Source of the DNA: Acidithiobacillus ferrianus
GTDB taxonomy: Bacteria > Pseudomonadota > Gammaproteobacteria > Acidithiobacillales > Acidithiobacillaceae
Direction: 5' to 3'
Length of the DNA stretch: 64,000 nt
NCBI RefSeq assembly: GCF_010378095.1
Contig: NZ_WNJL01000035.1
Span: 62,001 to 126,000 of the forward strand
Shown: positions 43,663 to 53,493 of the stretch, one piece after another
Position numbering within the stretch: position 1 is the stretch's first letter
Layout: each line of letters starts with the position of its first letter
The notes under the pieces: model-generated
Database searches by the model: none
What the model saw: the letters and a program-made list of their open reading frames with translations, nothing else
What the model was told of the DNA's origin: nothing
Made by a program: the position numbers and the translations under genes

Positions 43663-44513
43663 TGAGCGCTGGAGCGGTTGATATCAGCCATATATTTAAG
43701 TCATTCAGGATAAAAGAAAGAAAAAAGCTAGTCATTAGGCCGGTGCTGGAAGACATTAATTTAAGCATTCGCCCAGGCGAAAAAATTATGATAGTTGGTG
43801 CATCAGGTTGTGGAAAATCTACCCTGTTAAGACTTGTGGCTGGATTGGAGCAGGCAGCCGCTGGTTCAATATCCATAGATGGAGATGTGGTTAATGGGCC
43901 AGGGGCTGATAGAGGAGTAGTCTTTCAGCAATCAACACTGTTTCCTTGGATGACCGTGTGGGATAATATTATATTTTCCAGAAGGCTGCGCATTAGTTTG
44001 AATTCGCGAGATGAACAGGTATCACGCGCCGTGTACCGAAGTAATGCGTTAGTCACCCTGATGGGATTGGAACGATCGGTAGAATTATATCCCGATCAGT
44101 TAAGTGGTGGCATGCAACAGCGGGCTAATATCGCCAGGGCTCTGGTATCCAGTCCAAAAGTCCTGTTGATGGATGAGCCGTTTGGTGCGCTTGACGCGCA
44201 AACTCGCGAAACTATGCACAAGGTGGTTAGTCACCTTTTTAATGTCGAAAAAACGACTGTAATGTTTGTCACTCACGATGTCGAGGAAGCTATAGTTTTG
44301 GGTGATAAAATAGTTGTTTTGAGCGCCAATCCAGGGCGTGTAGATAGTGTGTTTACGACAGAATTATTAAAGCGTGACGAAGACGGAATCGTCATAAAAA
44401 ATGACCCTGTCTTTTTTGACTTTAAGGAACAGATATTGTCACGTATCAGAGAGACTACCACCTTGAGAGCGACAGGCGATCTTTTGCAAAGGGTCGCAAA
44501 AACATTGGTCTAG
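43662..44513 (+). CDS. ABC transporter ATP-binding protein (NitT/TauT, SsuB-like)
   Basis: 283 aa. Walker A GASGCGKSTLLRL, Q-loop QQSTLFPWMTV, signature LSGGMQQRANIARAL, Walker B VLLMDEPFGALD and H-loop VTHDVEEA all intact. ATG at 43662 chosen over GTG 43659 because of TGATG coupling to the permease. Powers the guanidine-type importer. Confidence 0.95.
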   Translation: MSAGAVDISHIFKSFRIKERKKLVIRPVLEDINLSIRPGEKIMIVGASGCGKSTLLRLVAGLEQAAAGSISIDGDVVNGPGADRGVVFQQSTLFPWMTVWDNIIFSRRLRISLNSRDEQVSRAVYRSNALVTLMGLERSVELYPDQLSGGMQQRANIARALVSSPKVLLMDEPFGALDAQTRETMHKVVSHLFNVEKTTVMFVTHDVEEAIVLGDKIVVLSANPGRVDSVFTTELLKRDEDGIVIKNDPVFFDFKEQILSRIRETTTLRATGDLLQRVAKTLV

Positions 44514-44594
44514 AATGTATTCACGTGTAAATAGTTGTTTGCTCTTTCTCAGGGTGATCAATCGCGAGAGTTTACTGGTCAAGGAGGTAAGTTT

Positions 44595-45308
44595 ATGTCT
44601 GGAGAAATTATATGGGATGACTTGATTGTGGCTGGTTCGCATAGTTCGTTCGTCATGAAACGTAATACAGCGCTTAGAATTACCGATCTCGACGGCGACG
44701 GAAACCTGGTCACTCTCTTTTATAATAATGATAATAGATTAGAGCGGTATAACATGGCCGACACTCTTAAAGCTCAACATACTGTTTTTTTGTCGAAGGG
44801 AAATGTTTGTTATTCTGATATGGGTAGAATTATCTGTTCTATAGTGGATAGTTCATGCGGTTGGCATGACACTATATCGGGTATGAGTAATGCCAAAACC
44901 GTCGGTAGTAAATACGGTATACTCAACTATCAAGAAGCGCGAAACGATATGCACCATAATGCTCACGACGGTGCTCTCATCGAATTGTCAAAATGGGGTC
45001 TCGGAAAACAGGATTTGCTAGCGAATGTTAATTTTTTCAGCAAGGTCACTGCAGATGATTTTGGTAACCTGTCATTTGTTTCTGGCAATAGCCAGCCTGG
45101 AGATTTTGTAGATCTTAGATTTGAGATGAATACGCTGGTTGTTGTGGTGTCTTCTCAGCATGTGCTGGATCCGTCATCTCTATATTTGCCTAAACCATTT
45201 GCGCTTTCAGCACGGAATATTTCGACAGCGGGGCCGTACGATTTCTGCCGAAAGTCCTGTCCAGAGAATGAAAGGGGTTTCTATAATACCGAACTGATCT
45301 TCAGATAG
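44595..45308 (+). CDS. cgdA: DUF1989 protein, carboxyguanidine deiminase subunit (UAAP1)
   Basis: 237 aa from the ATG at 44595 (AAGGAGG site); the upstream extension is dropped. DUF1989 'urea carboxylase-associated protein' with RITDLDGDGNLVTLFYN, CGWHDTISG and MHHNAHDGALIEL. In guanidine-degrading bacteria the two DUF1989 proteins form a deiminase turning carboxyguanidine into allophanate. Contains conserved Cys and His suited to metal binding. Which of the pair corresponds to CgdA is assumed from order. Confidence 0.85.
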   Translation: MSGEIIWDDLIVAGSHSSFVMKRNTALRITDLDGDGNLVTLFYNNDNRLERYNMADTLKAQHTVFLSKGNVCYSDMGRIICSIVDSSCGWHDTISGMSNAKTVGSKYGILNYQEARNDMHHNAHDGALIELSKWGLGKQDLLANVNFFSKVTADDFGNLSFVSGNSQPGDFVDLRFEMNTLVVVVSSQHVLDPSSLYLPKPFALSARNISTAGPYDFCRKSCPENERGFYNTELIFR

Positions 45309-45322
45309 GAGGTTTATAAACG

Positions 45323-45958
45323 ATGACTCAGAATAATGGCAGCTTTACACAGCGCAATATACTATATGACTTTGTCCTTAACGCAGGTGACTCATGGATG
45401 CATGACGTGCTGGCGGGACAGATATTACGCATTGTGGATCAGGATGGCAATCAGGCAGCGGATACACTGATATATAATTCCAACGATCCGTCTGACCGTT
45501 ACAGTGCGACAGACACCATCACGGCCCAACGTAATATTTATTTGACCACCGGCAGTCGGTTGCTTTCCAATGAAGGCAATTTACTCATGACTATCGTTGA
45601 GGATACGTGTGGTCGCCATGACACCATTGGTGGTGCATGTTCTGCGGAAAGCAATACCGTACGATATTCTTTGGATAAAAAATACATGCATAGTTGTAGA
45701 GATAGTTTCTTGCTTGCAGCTATTAATTGCAATTGTCACTTAGGTAAACGTGACATCACCAGCAATATAAACTTTTTCATGAATGTTCCAGTGTGCGAGA
45801 ATGGCACTCTCAATTTTGCGGACGGCGTCTCCGGCCCCGGTAAATATGTTGACTTGAGGGCTGAGATGGATGTGAAAGTACTGATATCAAATTGTCCGCA
45901 GCTCAACAATCCTTGCAATGCCTATAACCCAACGCCATTGCAGCTGATGATTTGGTGA
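45323..45958 (+). CDS. cgdB: DUF1989 protein, carboxyguanidine deiminase subunit (UAAP2)
   Basis: 211 aa, with a strong AGGAGG site. Paralogue of the preceding protein: [56 protein letters not shown], and [36 protein letters not shown]. Probable partner in a heteromeric deiminase that links the carboxylase to allophanate hydrolase. Confidence 0.85.
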   Translation: MTQNNGSFTQRNILYDFVLNAGDSWMHDVLAGQILRIVDQDGNQAADTLIYNSNDPSDRYSATDTITAQRNIYLTTGSRLLSNEGNLLMTIVEDTCGRHDTIGGACSAESNTVRYSLDKKYMHSCRDSFLLAAINCNCHLGKRDITSNINFFMNVPVCENGTLNFADGVSGPGKYVDLRAEMDVKVLISNCPQLNNPCNAYNPTPLQLMIW

Positions 45959-46027
45959 ATGGCGTGCGATGGCTGAGACGCCTTAGCCACCTTATCCGTT
46001 AGCAGGACGACCTGCCGAGTAATTGAT

Positions 46028-49000
46028 ATGTTTAATAAAATTCTTATAGCGAATCGCGGCGCCATCGCTGTCCGTATCATTCGCACCCTCAGGAAGATGG
46101 GCGTTCAATCTGTTGCTGTTTACTCGGATGCAGATCGATTAAGTCCGCATGTCCTCCTGGCCGACGAGTCAGTACATATAGGCGCCTCGCCCGCAGCTCT
46201 GAGTTACCTTCAAGAGGATGCCATTCTTCATGCAGCGCTCGCTCTTCATGTGGATGCTATTCACCCAGGTTATGGTTTTTTATCCGAAAACCCTGATTTT
46301 GCCTCTGCCGTAGAAAACGCCGGGATGGTGTTTATTGGACCATCGCCCGAGCAAATGCGTTCTTTTGGTCTGAAGCACACTGCACGGGAAATCGCACGCA
46401 GAAACGGCGTCCCCCTACTGCCAGGCACGGGATTATTAGCCGATGTCGGCCATGCCATGGTTGAGGCTCAGCATATTGGGTTCCCCATCATGCTCAAGAG
46501 TACTGCGGGTGGTGGTGGCATTGGTATGCAGCTGATCTGGAGTGAGGATGCCCTGCAGGACGCCTATGCTCGAGTAGACCGCCTCGCGCGGGCCAACTTC
46601 AAAGAAGCGGGCATCTACCTGGAAAAATATGTACAGGCTGCACGTCACATTGAGGTGCAAATCTTCGGCGATGGAAAAGGCCATGTGGTACATCTTGGCG
46701 AGCGGGACTGCTCGGTTCAGCGGCGTAACCAAAAGGTCATCGAGGAAACTCCGGCCCCTAATCTGCCCGAATCTATACGACATGCGTTGTGCGACACCGC
46801 AGTGCGCTTGATGCAGGGAGTTTGCTACCGTAACGCGGGAACAGTGGAGTTCGTGCTTGATGCAGACTCTGGTGACTTCTATTTCCTTGAGGTCAATACG
46901 CGTTTGCAGGTCGAGCACGGGGTGAGCGAAGAGGTCAGTGGCGTCGATTTAGTGGAGTGGATGGTGCGGCAGGCGGCGGGCGAATCACCTATTGCTGGCT
47001 ATGTGCACTCAGCGTGTGGTCACAGTATCCAGGTGCGCCTCTACGCCGAAGATCCCGGCAAGAACTTCCAGCCCGCCGCTGGCATATTGAGTGAAGTGGT
47101 GTTTCCTCCGGATGCCCGGGTTGACACCTGGGTCGAGGCAGGTAGCGAAGTCACGGCATATTACGATCCCATGCTTGCCAAGCTCATTGCGCATGGCAGC
47201 GACCGTAGCGATGCGCTGGCGCGCATGCGATCGGCGCTGGATGCCACGCGCATTTATGGTTTTGAGACCAATCTTGGTTATCTCCGCCAGATTGTCAACG
47301 ACGCAACCTTTGCGCAAGGTCGGCAGACTACGCGCTATCTCAGCGCTTTGGCCTACCATGCGCCCACGCTGGATGTGATTGAACCAGGTGTGCAGACCAG
47401 CCTGCAGGATTGGCCGGGGCGTCTGGGTTATTGGGATGTCGGCGTGCCACCATCCGGGCCGATGGATGCACTCGCCCATCGTGTGGCCAATCGCCTGCTC
47501 GACAACCCACCAGAGGCGGTGACCCTGGAAATTACCTTGAGCGGACCTACCCTCAAATTCAACGCCGACAGCGTCATCGCCGTTACCGGTGTCGATCTGT
47601 CGGTCGCACTCGATGGGCAGCCATTGGCGTTGTGGTGCAGCCATGCGGTACGTGCCGGCGGCGTACTTAGGTTCGGTAGCCTGAGCGGCGCTGGCTGCCG
47701 TGCCTATTTAGCAGTGGCTGGCGGCTTCGACACGCCGCTCTATCTGGGCAGTCGCGGCACCTTCACGCTCGGCCAGTTCGGTGGTCACGCCGGGCGCACC
47801 CTGCGCACCGGTGATGTGCTGCATTTAGGTGCCAATCCGCAGTCCCAGTCTGGGCGACGCGTGGCGCCACAGGCTTTGCCGGCTTATAACGAGCATTGGG
47901 AAATCGCTGTGCGCTACGGGCCGCACGGCGCACCAGATTTTTTTACAGACGCTGACGTGGCGATGTTCTTCGCCACCGACTGGGAGGTGCACTACAACTC
48001 CAACCGAACAGGAGTGCGGCTCATTGGTCCGCGGCCGCAATGGGCGCGCAGCGATGGCGGCGAGGCCGGTTTGCACCCCTCGAACATTCACGACAATGCC
48101 TACGCCATCGGCGCTGTGGACTTCACCGGTGACATGCCGATTCTGCTCGGCCCGGATGGCCCAAGCTTGGGTGGCTTTGTCTGTCCCGCGGTGATTGTTG
48201 CTGCTGACCTATGGAAGATGGGCCAGTTGCGGCCAGGCAATACCGTACGCTTCGTGCCCGTTAGTCTGGAAGAAGCCGCCCGCCTGGAATGCGCGCAAGA
48301 CGCGGCGCTCGAAAACCTGTCCACTTTTCTGGACCCGCCGCTGGACGCAACACCGGCATTGGAATCACCTATCGTCGGCCGATATGACACGCCGCGACAT
48401 CCGGTGGGAGTGGCCTATCGCGTAGCCGGCGATAAACACCTGCTGGTTGAATACGGACCGCTGGTACTGGATCTGGAGCTACGCTTTCGCGTCCATGCGC
48501 TGATGGAAAACCTGCGTATGCGCAACTTGCCCGGCGTTATCGACCTCACCCCAGGCATTAGATCGCTACAAATCCATTATGACAATCGCACGTTATCGCT
48601 GACAAAACTCCTTGCGGTGTTGCGCGGCGCCGAAGATGAATTGCCTGCCGTGGATCTCATGGAAGTGCCAACGCGCATCGTGCATTTGCCGCTGTCCTGG
48701 GACGATCCCGCCACCCGGTTGGCTATCGAAAAATATATGACAGGGGTACGCAGAGAAGCCCCCTGGTGTCCATCCAACATCGAGTTCATACGCCGTATCA
48801 ACGGTCTGGACAGCATGGAAGATGTACATCGAATCGTGTTCGACGCCAGCTATCTGGTGCTGGGTCTGGGCGATGTGTACCTTGGCGCGCCGGTGGCTAC
48901 GCCACTGGACCCGCGTCACCGCCTGGTCACCACCAAATACAATCCAGCGCGCACTTGGACCCCGGAAAACGCTGTGGGTATCGGCGGTGCCTATATGTGT

Positions 49001-49627
49001 GTTTACGGTATGGAGGGGCCAGGTGGTTACCAGTTCGTAGGCCGCACCCTGCAGATGTGGAACCGCTGGCGGCAGACTGCGCAATTTACCGATGGTAAGC
49101 CTTGGCTCCTGCGTTTTTTCGACCAGATCCGTTTCTTCCCCGTCAGTACGACAGAGCTGGAAACCATCCGCACCGACTTCATGCACGGACGCTACCTTCT
49201 GGATATTCGTGAAGATACTTTTCGTATTGCGGATTATCGGCGTTTTGTAACCGACAATGCTGACGATATCGCCGCATTTCGGGATCGCCAGCGTCAGGCT
49301 TTCGCCGAGGAGCGCGAGCGCTGGACCCAATCTGGCCAAGCCAACTGGATCAGCGACGCAACGGTGGCTGAGGACGCGGGTGACATGGATCTGGATCTGA
49401 CCGCCGGTGCGCACCCAGTGGCTAGCCCTATCGCCGGCAGTGTGTGGAGGATTCTGGTCAAAGCGGGTGAACGAGTACAGGCCAATGATCCGCTGATTAT
49501 TTTAGAGTCCATGAAAATGGAGATGACCGTCGAGGCGCCTACCTCTGGTGTTATTGATCGTCTGCTCTGCCGCGAAGGCGAAGCGGTCAGTGCTGGACAG
49601 AACGTGCTGACACTGATGGAGAGCTGA
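46028..49627 (+). CDS. Biotin-dependent guanidine (urea-type) carboxylase
   Basis: 1199 aa. Biotin carboxylase part, residues 1-450 (ILIANRGAIAVRIIR, GGGGIGMQ, DCSVQRRNQKVIEE, EVNTRLQVEHGVSEEV); carboxyltransferase part of AHS1/AHS2 (KipA/KipI-like) type, ~455-1050 (LQDWPGRLGYWDVGVPPSGPMD); biotinyl domain at the end (ESMKMEMTVEAP, Lys biotinylated). It is of the urea carboxylase type, but the riboswitch and the two DUF1989 genes argue that the natural substrate is guanidine, giving carboxyguanidine with ATP and bicarbonate. GC content is higher than in the transporter part. Confidence 0.9.
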   Translation: MFNKILIANRGAIAVRIIRTLRKMGVQSVAVYSDADRLSPHVLLADESVHIGASPAALSYLQEDAILHAALALHVDAIHPGYGFLSENPDFASAVENAGMVFIGPSPEQMRSFGLKHTAREIARRNGVPLLPGTGLLADVGHAMVEAQHIGFPIMLKSTAGGGGIGMQLIWSEDALQDAYARVDRLARANFKEAGIYLEKYVQAARHIEVQIFGDGKGHVVHLGERDCSVQRRNQKVIEETPAPNLPESIRHALCDTAVRLMQGVCYRNAGTVEFVLDADSGDFYFLEVNTRLQVEHGVSEEVSGVDLVEWMVRQAAGESPIAGYVHSACGHSIQVRLYAEDPGKNFQPAAGILSEVVFPPDARVDTWVEAGSEVTAYYDPMLAKLIAHGSDRSDALARMRSALDATRIYGFETNLGYLRQIVNDATFAQGRQTTRYLSALAYHAPTLDVIEPGVQTSLQDWPGRLGYWDVGVPPSGPMDALAHRVANRLLDNPPEAVTLEITLSGPTLKFNADSVIAVTGVDLSVALDGQPLALWCSHAVRAGGVLRFGSLSGAGCRAYLAVAGGFDTPLYLGSRGTFTLGQFGGHAGRTLRTGDVLHLGANPQSQSGRRVAPQALPAYNEHWEIAVRYGPHGAPDFFTDADVAMFFATDWEVHYNSNRTGVRLIGPRPQWARSDGGEAGLHPSNIHDNAYAIGAVDFTGDMPILLGPDGPSLGGFVCPAVIVAADLWKMGQLRPGNTVRFVPVSLEEAARLECAQDAALENLSTFLDPPLDATPALESPIVGRYDTPRHPVGVAYRVAGDKHLLVEYGPLVLDLELRFRVHALMENLRMRNLPGVIDLTPGIRSLQIHYDNRTLSLTKLLAVLRGAEDELPAVDLMEVPTRIVHLPLSWDDPATRLAIEKYMTGVRREAPWCPSNIEFIRRINGLDSMEDVHRIVFDASYLVLGLGDVYLGAPVATPLDPRHRLVTTKYNPARTWTPENAVGIGGAYMCVYGMEGPGGYQFVGRTLQMWNRWRQTAQFTDGKPWLLRFFDQIRFFPVSTTELETIRTDFMHGRYLLDIREDTFRIADYRRFVTDNADDIAAFRDRQRQAFAEERERWTQSGQANWISDATVAEDAGDMDLDLTAGAHPVASPIAGSVWRILVKAGERVQANDPLIILESMKMEMTVEAPTSGVIDRLLCREGEAVSAGQNVLTLMES

Positions 49628-51424
49628 ATGTCTAGTAGCCTGTATATACACAACTTGCTGTCAGCCTACCGCTCCGGGCAACTTACCCCGACGAGTTTGG
49701 TGGAGGAGTTGCTTGAGCGTTCTGCCCGCTATACGGATCATGCAATCTGGATCACTCCGCCGCAGCGTGAACATTTGCTCATACGCACGCGGGAGTTGGA
49801 AGGCCAAGACATGGAGGGGCTGCCGCTCTACGGGGTGCCTTTCGCCATCAAGGACAACATGGATCTGGTTGACGTACCTACTACCTGTGCCTGTCCTGAC
49901 TTTGCCTATACGCCCAAGAACTCTGCTATGGTGGTGCAAAAGCTGATAGACGCCGGCGCTATCGCCATGGGTAAGACCAATCTCGACCAGTTTGCCACCG
50001 GCTTGAATGGCACACGCTCGCCCTATGGTGCCTGCCGCAACGCCTTCGCTCCGGACTACATTTCCGGCGGATCGAGTGCCGGATCGGCGGTGGCTGTGGC
50101 GCTGGGTCTGGCGAGTTTTTCATTGGGCACAGATACTGCCGGTTCTGGCCGCGTACCGGCGGCTTTCAACAATCTTGTTGGACTCAAACCGACCTGCGGC
50201 CTGCTGTCTACCTCCGGCGTAGTACCAGCCTGCCGTTCCCTAGACAGTGTATCGATATTCGCTCTGAGTGCGCAGGACGCCCAGCGGGTCTTTGCGGCTG
50301 CACTGGGGGAGGATACATCTGATCCTTATTCACGCACGATCCAGCCCCACGGTTTTGACTTTGGCCGTGCGCCGCGTTTTCGCTTCGGCGTGCCAGCGGC
50401 CAAGGACCTGAACTTTTTTGGGGACGACCAATACGGGCATTTGTTCGACGCAGCTGTGACGCGGCTCGAATCGCTGGGCGGCGAACGCGTCGAACTGGAC
50501 TTCGCCCCCTTCCTGGAAACCGCTCGTCTGCTTTACGGCGGCCCCTGGGTGGCTGAACGTTACCATGCCATCCGCAGTTTTATTAATACTTACCCCGATG
50601 CATTATTTCCAGTCACCCGCGATATCACCCTGGGAGGAGCCAAGCCGCTGGCTGCAGATGCATTCGCGGCGCTTTACCGGTTACGGGAGCTCAAGCGAAA
50701 ATGCGACTGCATTTGGCAGCAGGTGGACTGCGTCCTTACACCTACAGCAGGCACTATTTTTACCCGCGCCCAACTGCTGGCCGACCCCATGGCTAGGAAT
50801 ACCGACCTGGGCTACTATACCAATTTCATGAATCTGCTGGATTACGCGGCAGTGGCGGTGCCGGCCGGATTCCGCGTTGACGGCCTGCCGTTCGGCGTCA
50901 CGCTGTTTGCCCCAGCGCATCAGGATGTGCCGCTGCTACGTCTGGCTGAGCGTTGGCAGTTGACAGACTCCGTGCCCAACGGCGCTGTGGAAACCATGCC
51001 GCCACCAGTGGAAACCGTGCCCGCAGCAGTGTCTAGTGGGCAGGTGCGGGTCGCGGTGGTCGGTGCTCACCTCAGCGGGCTACCGCTCAATCATCAAATC
51101 ACTTCACGCGGTGGCCGGCTGATAAGTGACACCAGTACCGCCCCTTGCTATCGGCTATACGCCCTGACCGACGGCAAGCGTCCCGGACTGGTCCGCGTTG
51201 CCCATGGGGGTAAGGCGATCGGCTGCGAGGTGTGGGAGATGTCTGCCGCGGCCTTCGGATCTTTTGTCAACGGTATCCCCGCGCCGCTAGGCATCGGTAC
51301 CGTCGAACTCTTCGATGGCAGCCATGTTAATGGGTTCATATGCGAGGGTGTTGGCATCACCGATGCCGTAGACATCACGGATTTCAAAGGATGGCGTGCT
51401 TATCTGCGTTCCATACAGGGCTGA
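49628..51424 (+). CDS. atzF: Allophanate hydrolase
   Basis: 598 aa. Amidase-signature N-terminal domain with the Lys-cisSer-Ser triad: Lys in FAIKDNMD, GGSSAGSAVAV, and DTAGSGRVPAAFNNLVGLKPT; C-terminal allophanate-hydrolase domain (VAVVGAHLSGLPLNHQI, TSTAPCYRLYAL). Splits allophanate to 2 NH3 and 2 CO2. ATG follows the carboxylase stop with no gap (TGAATG). Last gene of the operon. Confidence 0.93.
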   Translation: MSSSLYIHNLLSAYRSGQLTPTSLVEELLERSARYTDHAIWITPPQREHLLIRTRELEGQDMEGLPLYGVPFAIKDNMDLVDVPTTCACPDFAYTPKNSAMVVQKLIDAGAIAMGKTNLDQFATGLNGTRSPYGACRNAFAPDYISGGSSAGSAVAVALGLASFSLGTDTAGSGRVPAAFNNLVGLKPTCGLLSTSGVVPACRSLDSVSIFALSAQDAQRVFAAALGEDTSDPYSRTIQPHGFDFGRAPRFRFGVPAAKDLNFFGDDQYGHLFDAAVTRLESLGGERVELDFAPFLETARLLYGGPWVAERYHAIRSFINTYPDALFPVTRDITLGGAKPLAADAFAALYRLRELKRKCDCIWQQVDCVLTPTAGTIFTRAQLLADPMARNTDLGYYTNFMNLLDYAAVAVPAGFRVDGLPFGVTLFAPAHQDVPLLRLAERWQLTDSVPNGAVETMPPPVETVPAAVSSGQVRVAVVGAHLSGLPLNHQITSRGGRLISDTSTAPCYRLYALTDGKRPGLVRVAHGGKAIGCEVWEMSAAAFGSFVNGIPAPLGIGTVELFDGSHVNGFICEGVGITDAVDITDFKGWRAYLRSIQG

Positions 51425-52032
51425 GGGGGCATCTTTTTAAATTACAGCGTTAATAGCAGCCCCCGGTGTCAGGATATGCACTAAAACAAAGCGGAAAGCA
51501 GTTTTTTTCGCGAGTGTGCACCATATCGGTGCGCATATGGTATGGCTTTCCCAGATCGGCAGAAGTTGCCGCTTCGTGCGTCCGACGCTGTTGTTCGCTG
51601 AAAAAGTCCTTACGAGGATATTCTCGCAGTCTAGCATGTTAAATAGAATTAGATGATACCACACAAAATGATCATTTGGCCGATATCTCCGTGCTGGCGA
51701 ACGTCGCCTGAAAACACTAGCCCGCAAGTTGTGGCGCGGTATTTGTTATTATCTTCTAGTCATGGCGTTAGTGATGGACTCCATGGCTGTGAATGACTCC
51801 CTAAGAAGTGCTTCGGGCGGCATAGCCGCCCAATTTTCTGGGTGGTTTCATAGAAAATTACGGTACTGAACCCCCGAGTTCGACAGTTCGCTGGCAAAAA
51901 TCGTCAATTAAGTAACGCCGCTCCAGCATTCATAGGGGTTTCAGCGCCTATTTTCTAAAACTGCTGTGGTGGCACGTTTTATCACTTAGGATCTTTTATT
52001 GACATGCCTATAAACGCTGATAAAGTGGCGGC
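51425..52032. other. Gene-free spacer after the guanidine operon
   Basis: No supported gene. Holds an NtrC-like dyad TGCACCATATCGGTGCG (51517-51533, 12 of 14 arm positions) with no sigma-54 promoter that I can see nearby, possibly the relic of a further N-controlled gene. The right ~100 bp are probably the end of an IS1634-type element with a TTGACA-16-TAAAGT promoter (about 52000-52027). Confidence 0.5.
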
Positions 52033-52375
52033 ATGCACGTGAAGATCACCACCTCCGGCAGCCGCCGCTATGTCCAGCTTGTGGAGTTCTACCGGGATGA
52101 TTCCGGAAAGGTCAAAAAGCGTACCGTCGCCACACTGGGGCGGCTGGATCAGGTCGACAGTCAGTTGAATGCCGTGATTCAGGGCCTGATGAAGGTCAGC
52201 GGCCAGGTACCCACCCCGTCGCCAACGATTTCTTCACCATCCATCGCTTTTGAAACGGCGCGTGCCTTTGGCGATGTCTGGACCCTGACTGAACTGTGGA
52301 AGGAACTGGGGTTCGGGGCTCTGCGCCGGGTATTCCGCAAGACCCGCCATACGACTGAAGATTTGTCTTTCACGC
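52033..52375 (+). pseudogene. IS1634-type transposase N-terminal fragment
   Basis: Opens MHVKITTSGSRRYVQLVEFYRDD and continues to WKELGFGALRRVFRKTRHTTED, as IS1634-family transposases do, but the catalytic core is missing; the frame passes into another transposase's tail and stops at 52435-52437. Confidence 0.75.
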
Positions 52376-52612
52376 ATGCCATTCGCGTGCTCCATCGCCG
52401 GCTACCCGCCGCTGGCTCTATTCTCCCCTCAAGGTAAGTCAGCATGGATCCGCAGCGTCCTGACTGAGATTGCCTCACGACGGGCGGTGACCAGTCGCGG
52501 GAAGCGTAATCCGCGTGGCGTCAGAAAAAAGATGCGTTCGTATCCGATTCGAGATCGCGATGATCCGCTGCATCAGCCCTGTGATCCCATTCCGGTCATC
52601 TTATCTAAATAA
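52360..52612 (+). pseudogene. IS4-type transposase C-terminal fragment
   Basis: After a frame change, LTEIASRRAVTSRGKRNPRGVRKKMRSYPIRDRDD resembles the conserved end of IS4-family transposases that lack the preceding catalytic core. It is joined to the IS1634-type fragment, so this is a deletion joint between two IS elements. Confidence 0.6.
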
Positions 52613-52615
52613 ACA

Positions 52616-53212
52616 GTGTTGCGTTTAAGAGCCTTTCTTCTACTTCCAACAATGGCGGCTTGTACTGGATCCGGTCTAGCATTGTTATCGGCTTTAGGAG
52701 AGCGATTTACATCTCTTCATTTTGTATCATTCGTTATGTCGGTTACGGTGTTACTTATCTTCGCGCGGACAACTGGACAATCTACTGGATCTTTTGTGTT
52801 TCCACCTGCGCTAATAAATGACTTTTTTGACATGAATTATATTCTTATCGGCCTTGTATCAGCTTATATTGGATTATATGCTATCGCATTCTCAACAAGT
52901 CTTATGACTGCAGATCTTCTGCTTGCTGTTTTGCTTGTCATCCTAGCCCACATAGCTTCAAATATAGTCTTTGTAATTTATAATACAGCGGTATTTAAAC
53001 ATTTTTCAGCGGCAGAAATTCCGTTGGTAACAGTACGATTAAATCAGCTAACTACAATTATACTAATGCTAGTCGCTGTTGCTGCTGGCAAGATTGCGAC
53101 GGAAACATCAATGATGCTAGGCTTAATTTTTCTATCACTTCCAAGCTTGGCTTTGCTAGCACTAATTGTGTTGACCATAAAACCTGACGGATCAGGGATA
53201 GGTAGTATATGA
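52616..53212 (+). CDS. Polytopic membrane protein, probably truncated
   Basis: 198 aa with five to six hydrophobic helices and no soluble domain. TTG/GTG start right at the edge of the transposase scar and the lack of a ribosome site suggest that the N-terminus was lost. AT-rich, unlike neighbours. No family recognised; the helix pattern could be a transporter half. Confidence 0.4.
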   Translation: MLRLRAFLLLPTMAACTGSGLALLSALGERFTSLHFVSFVMSVTVLLIFARTTGQSTGSFVFPPALINDFFDMNYILIGLVSAYIGLYAIAFSTSLMTADLLLAVLLVILAHIASNIVFVIYNTAVFKHFSAAEIPLVTVRLNQLTTIILMLVAVAAGKIATETSMMLGLIFLSLPSLALLALIVLTIKPDGSGIGSI

Positions 53213-53284
53213 ATGTTAAAGCACTTACGAGAGGCTCTTCGTCAGATCATACGTATTTTACGAGACCTTTAATGCTTTTATTAT

Positions 53285-53450
53285 GCCGTGCCTAGTCGAG
53301 CGATACGCAGGATATTGTAGGTCATGGCGGCGGTGGAAAAGTGTAGTCCGGCACTCCAATCCCTGAAAACGCTTTTTGCACATCCCGCCTGTGGTCTTCA
53401 TCCAGTCAAAATCGACTCAATGCGTCGGTGCTCATGGATTCTCATGGCAT
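53285..53450 (-). pseudogene. IS5/IS1182-like transposase tail, degraded
   Basis: Minus strand pieces in different frames read like a transposase end: RRIESI, WMKTTGGMCKKRFQG, then FSTAAMTYNILRIARL before a stop. Several frameshifts. Assignment by eye only. Confidence 0.45.
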
Positions 53451-53493
53451 TGCCTGCATGGCGCGTGGTACAGCGGTCGGTGAGCCTTAGCCT

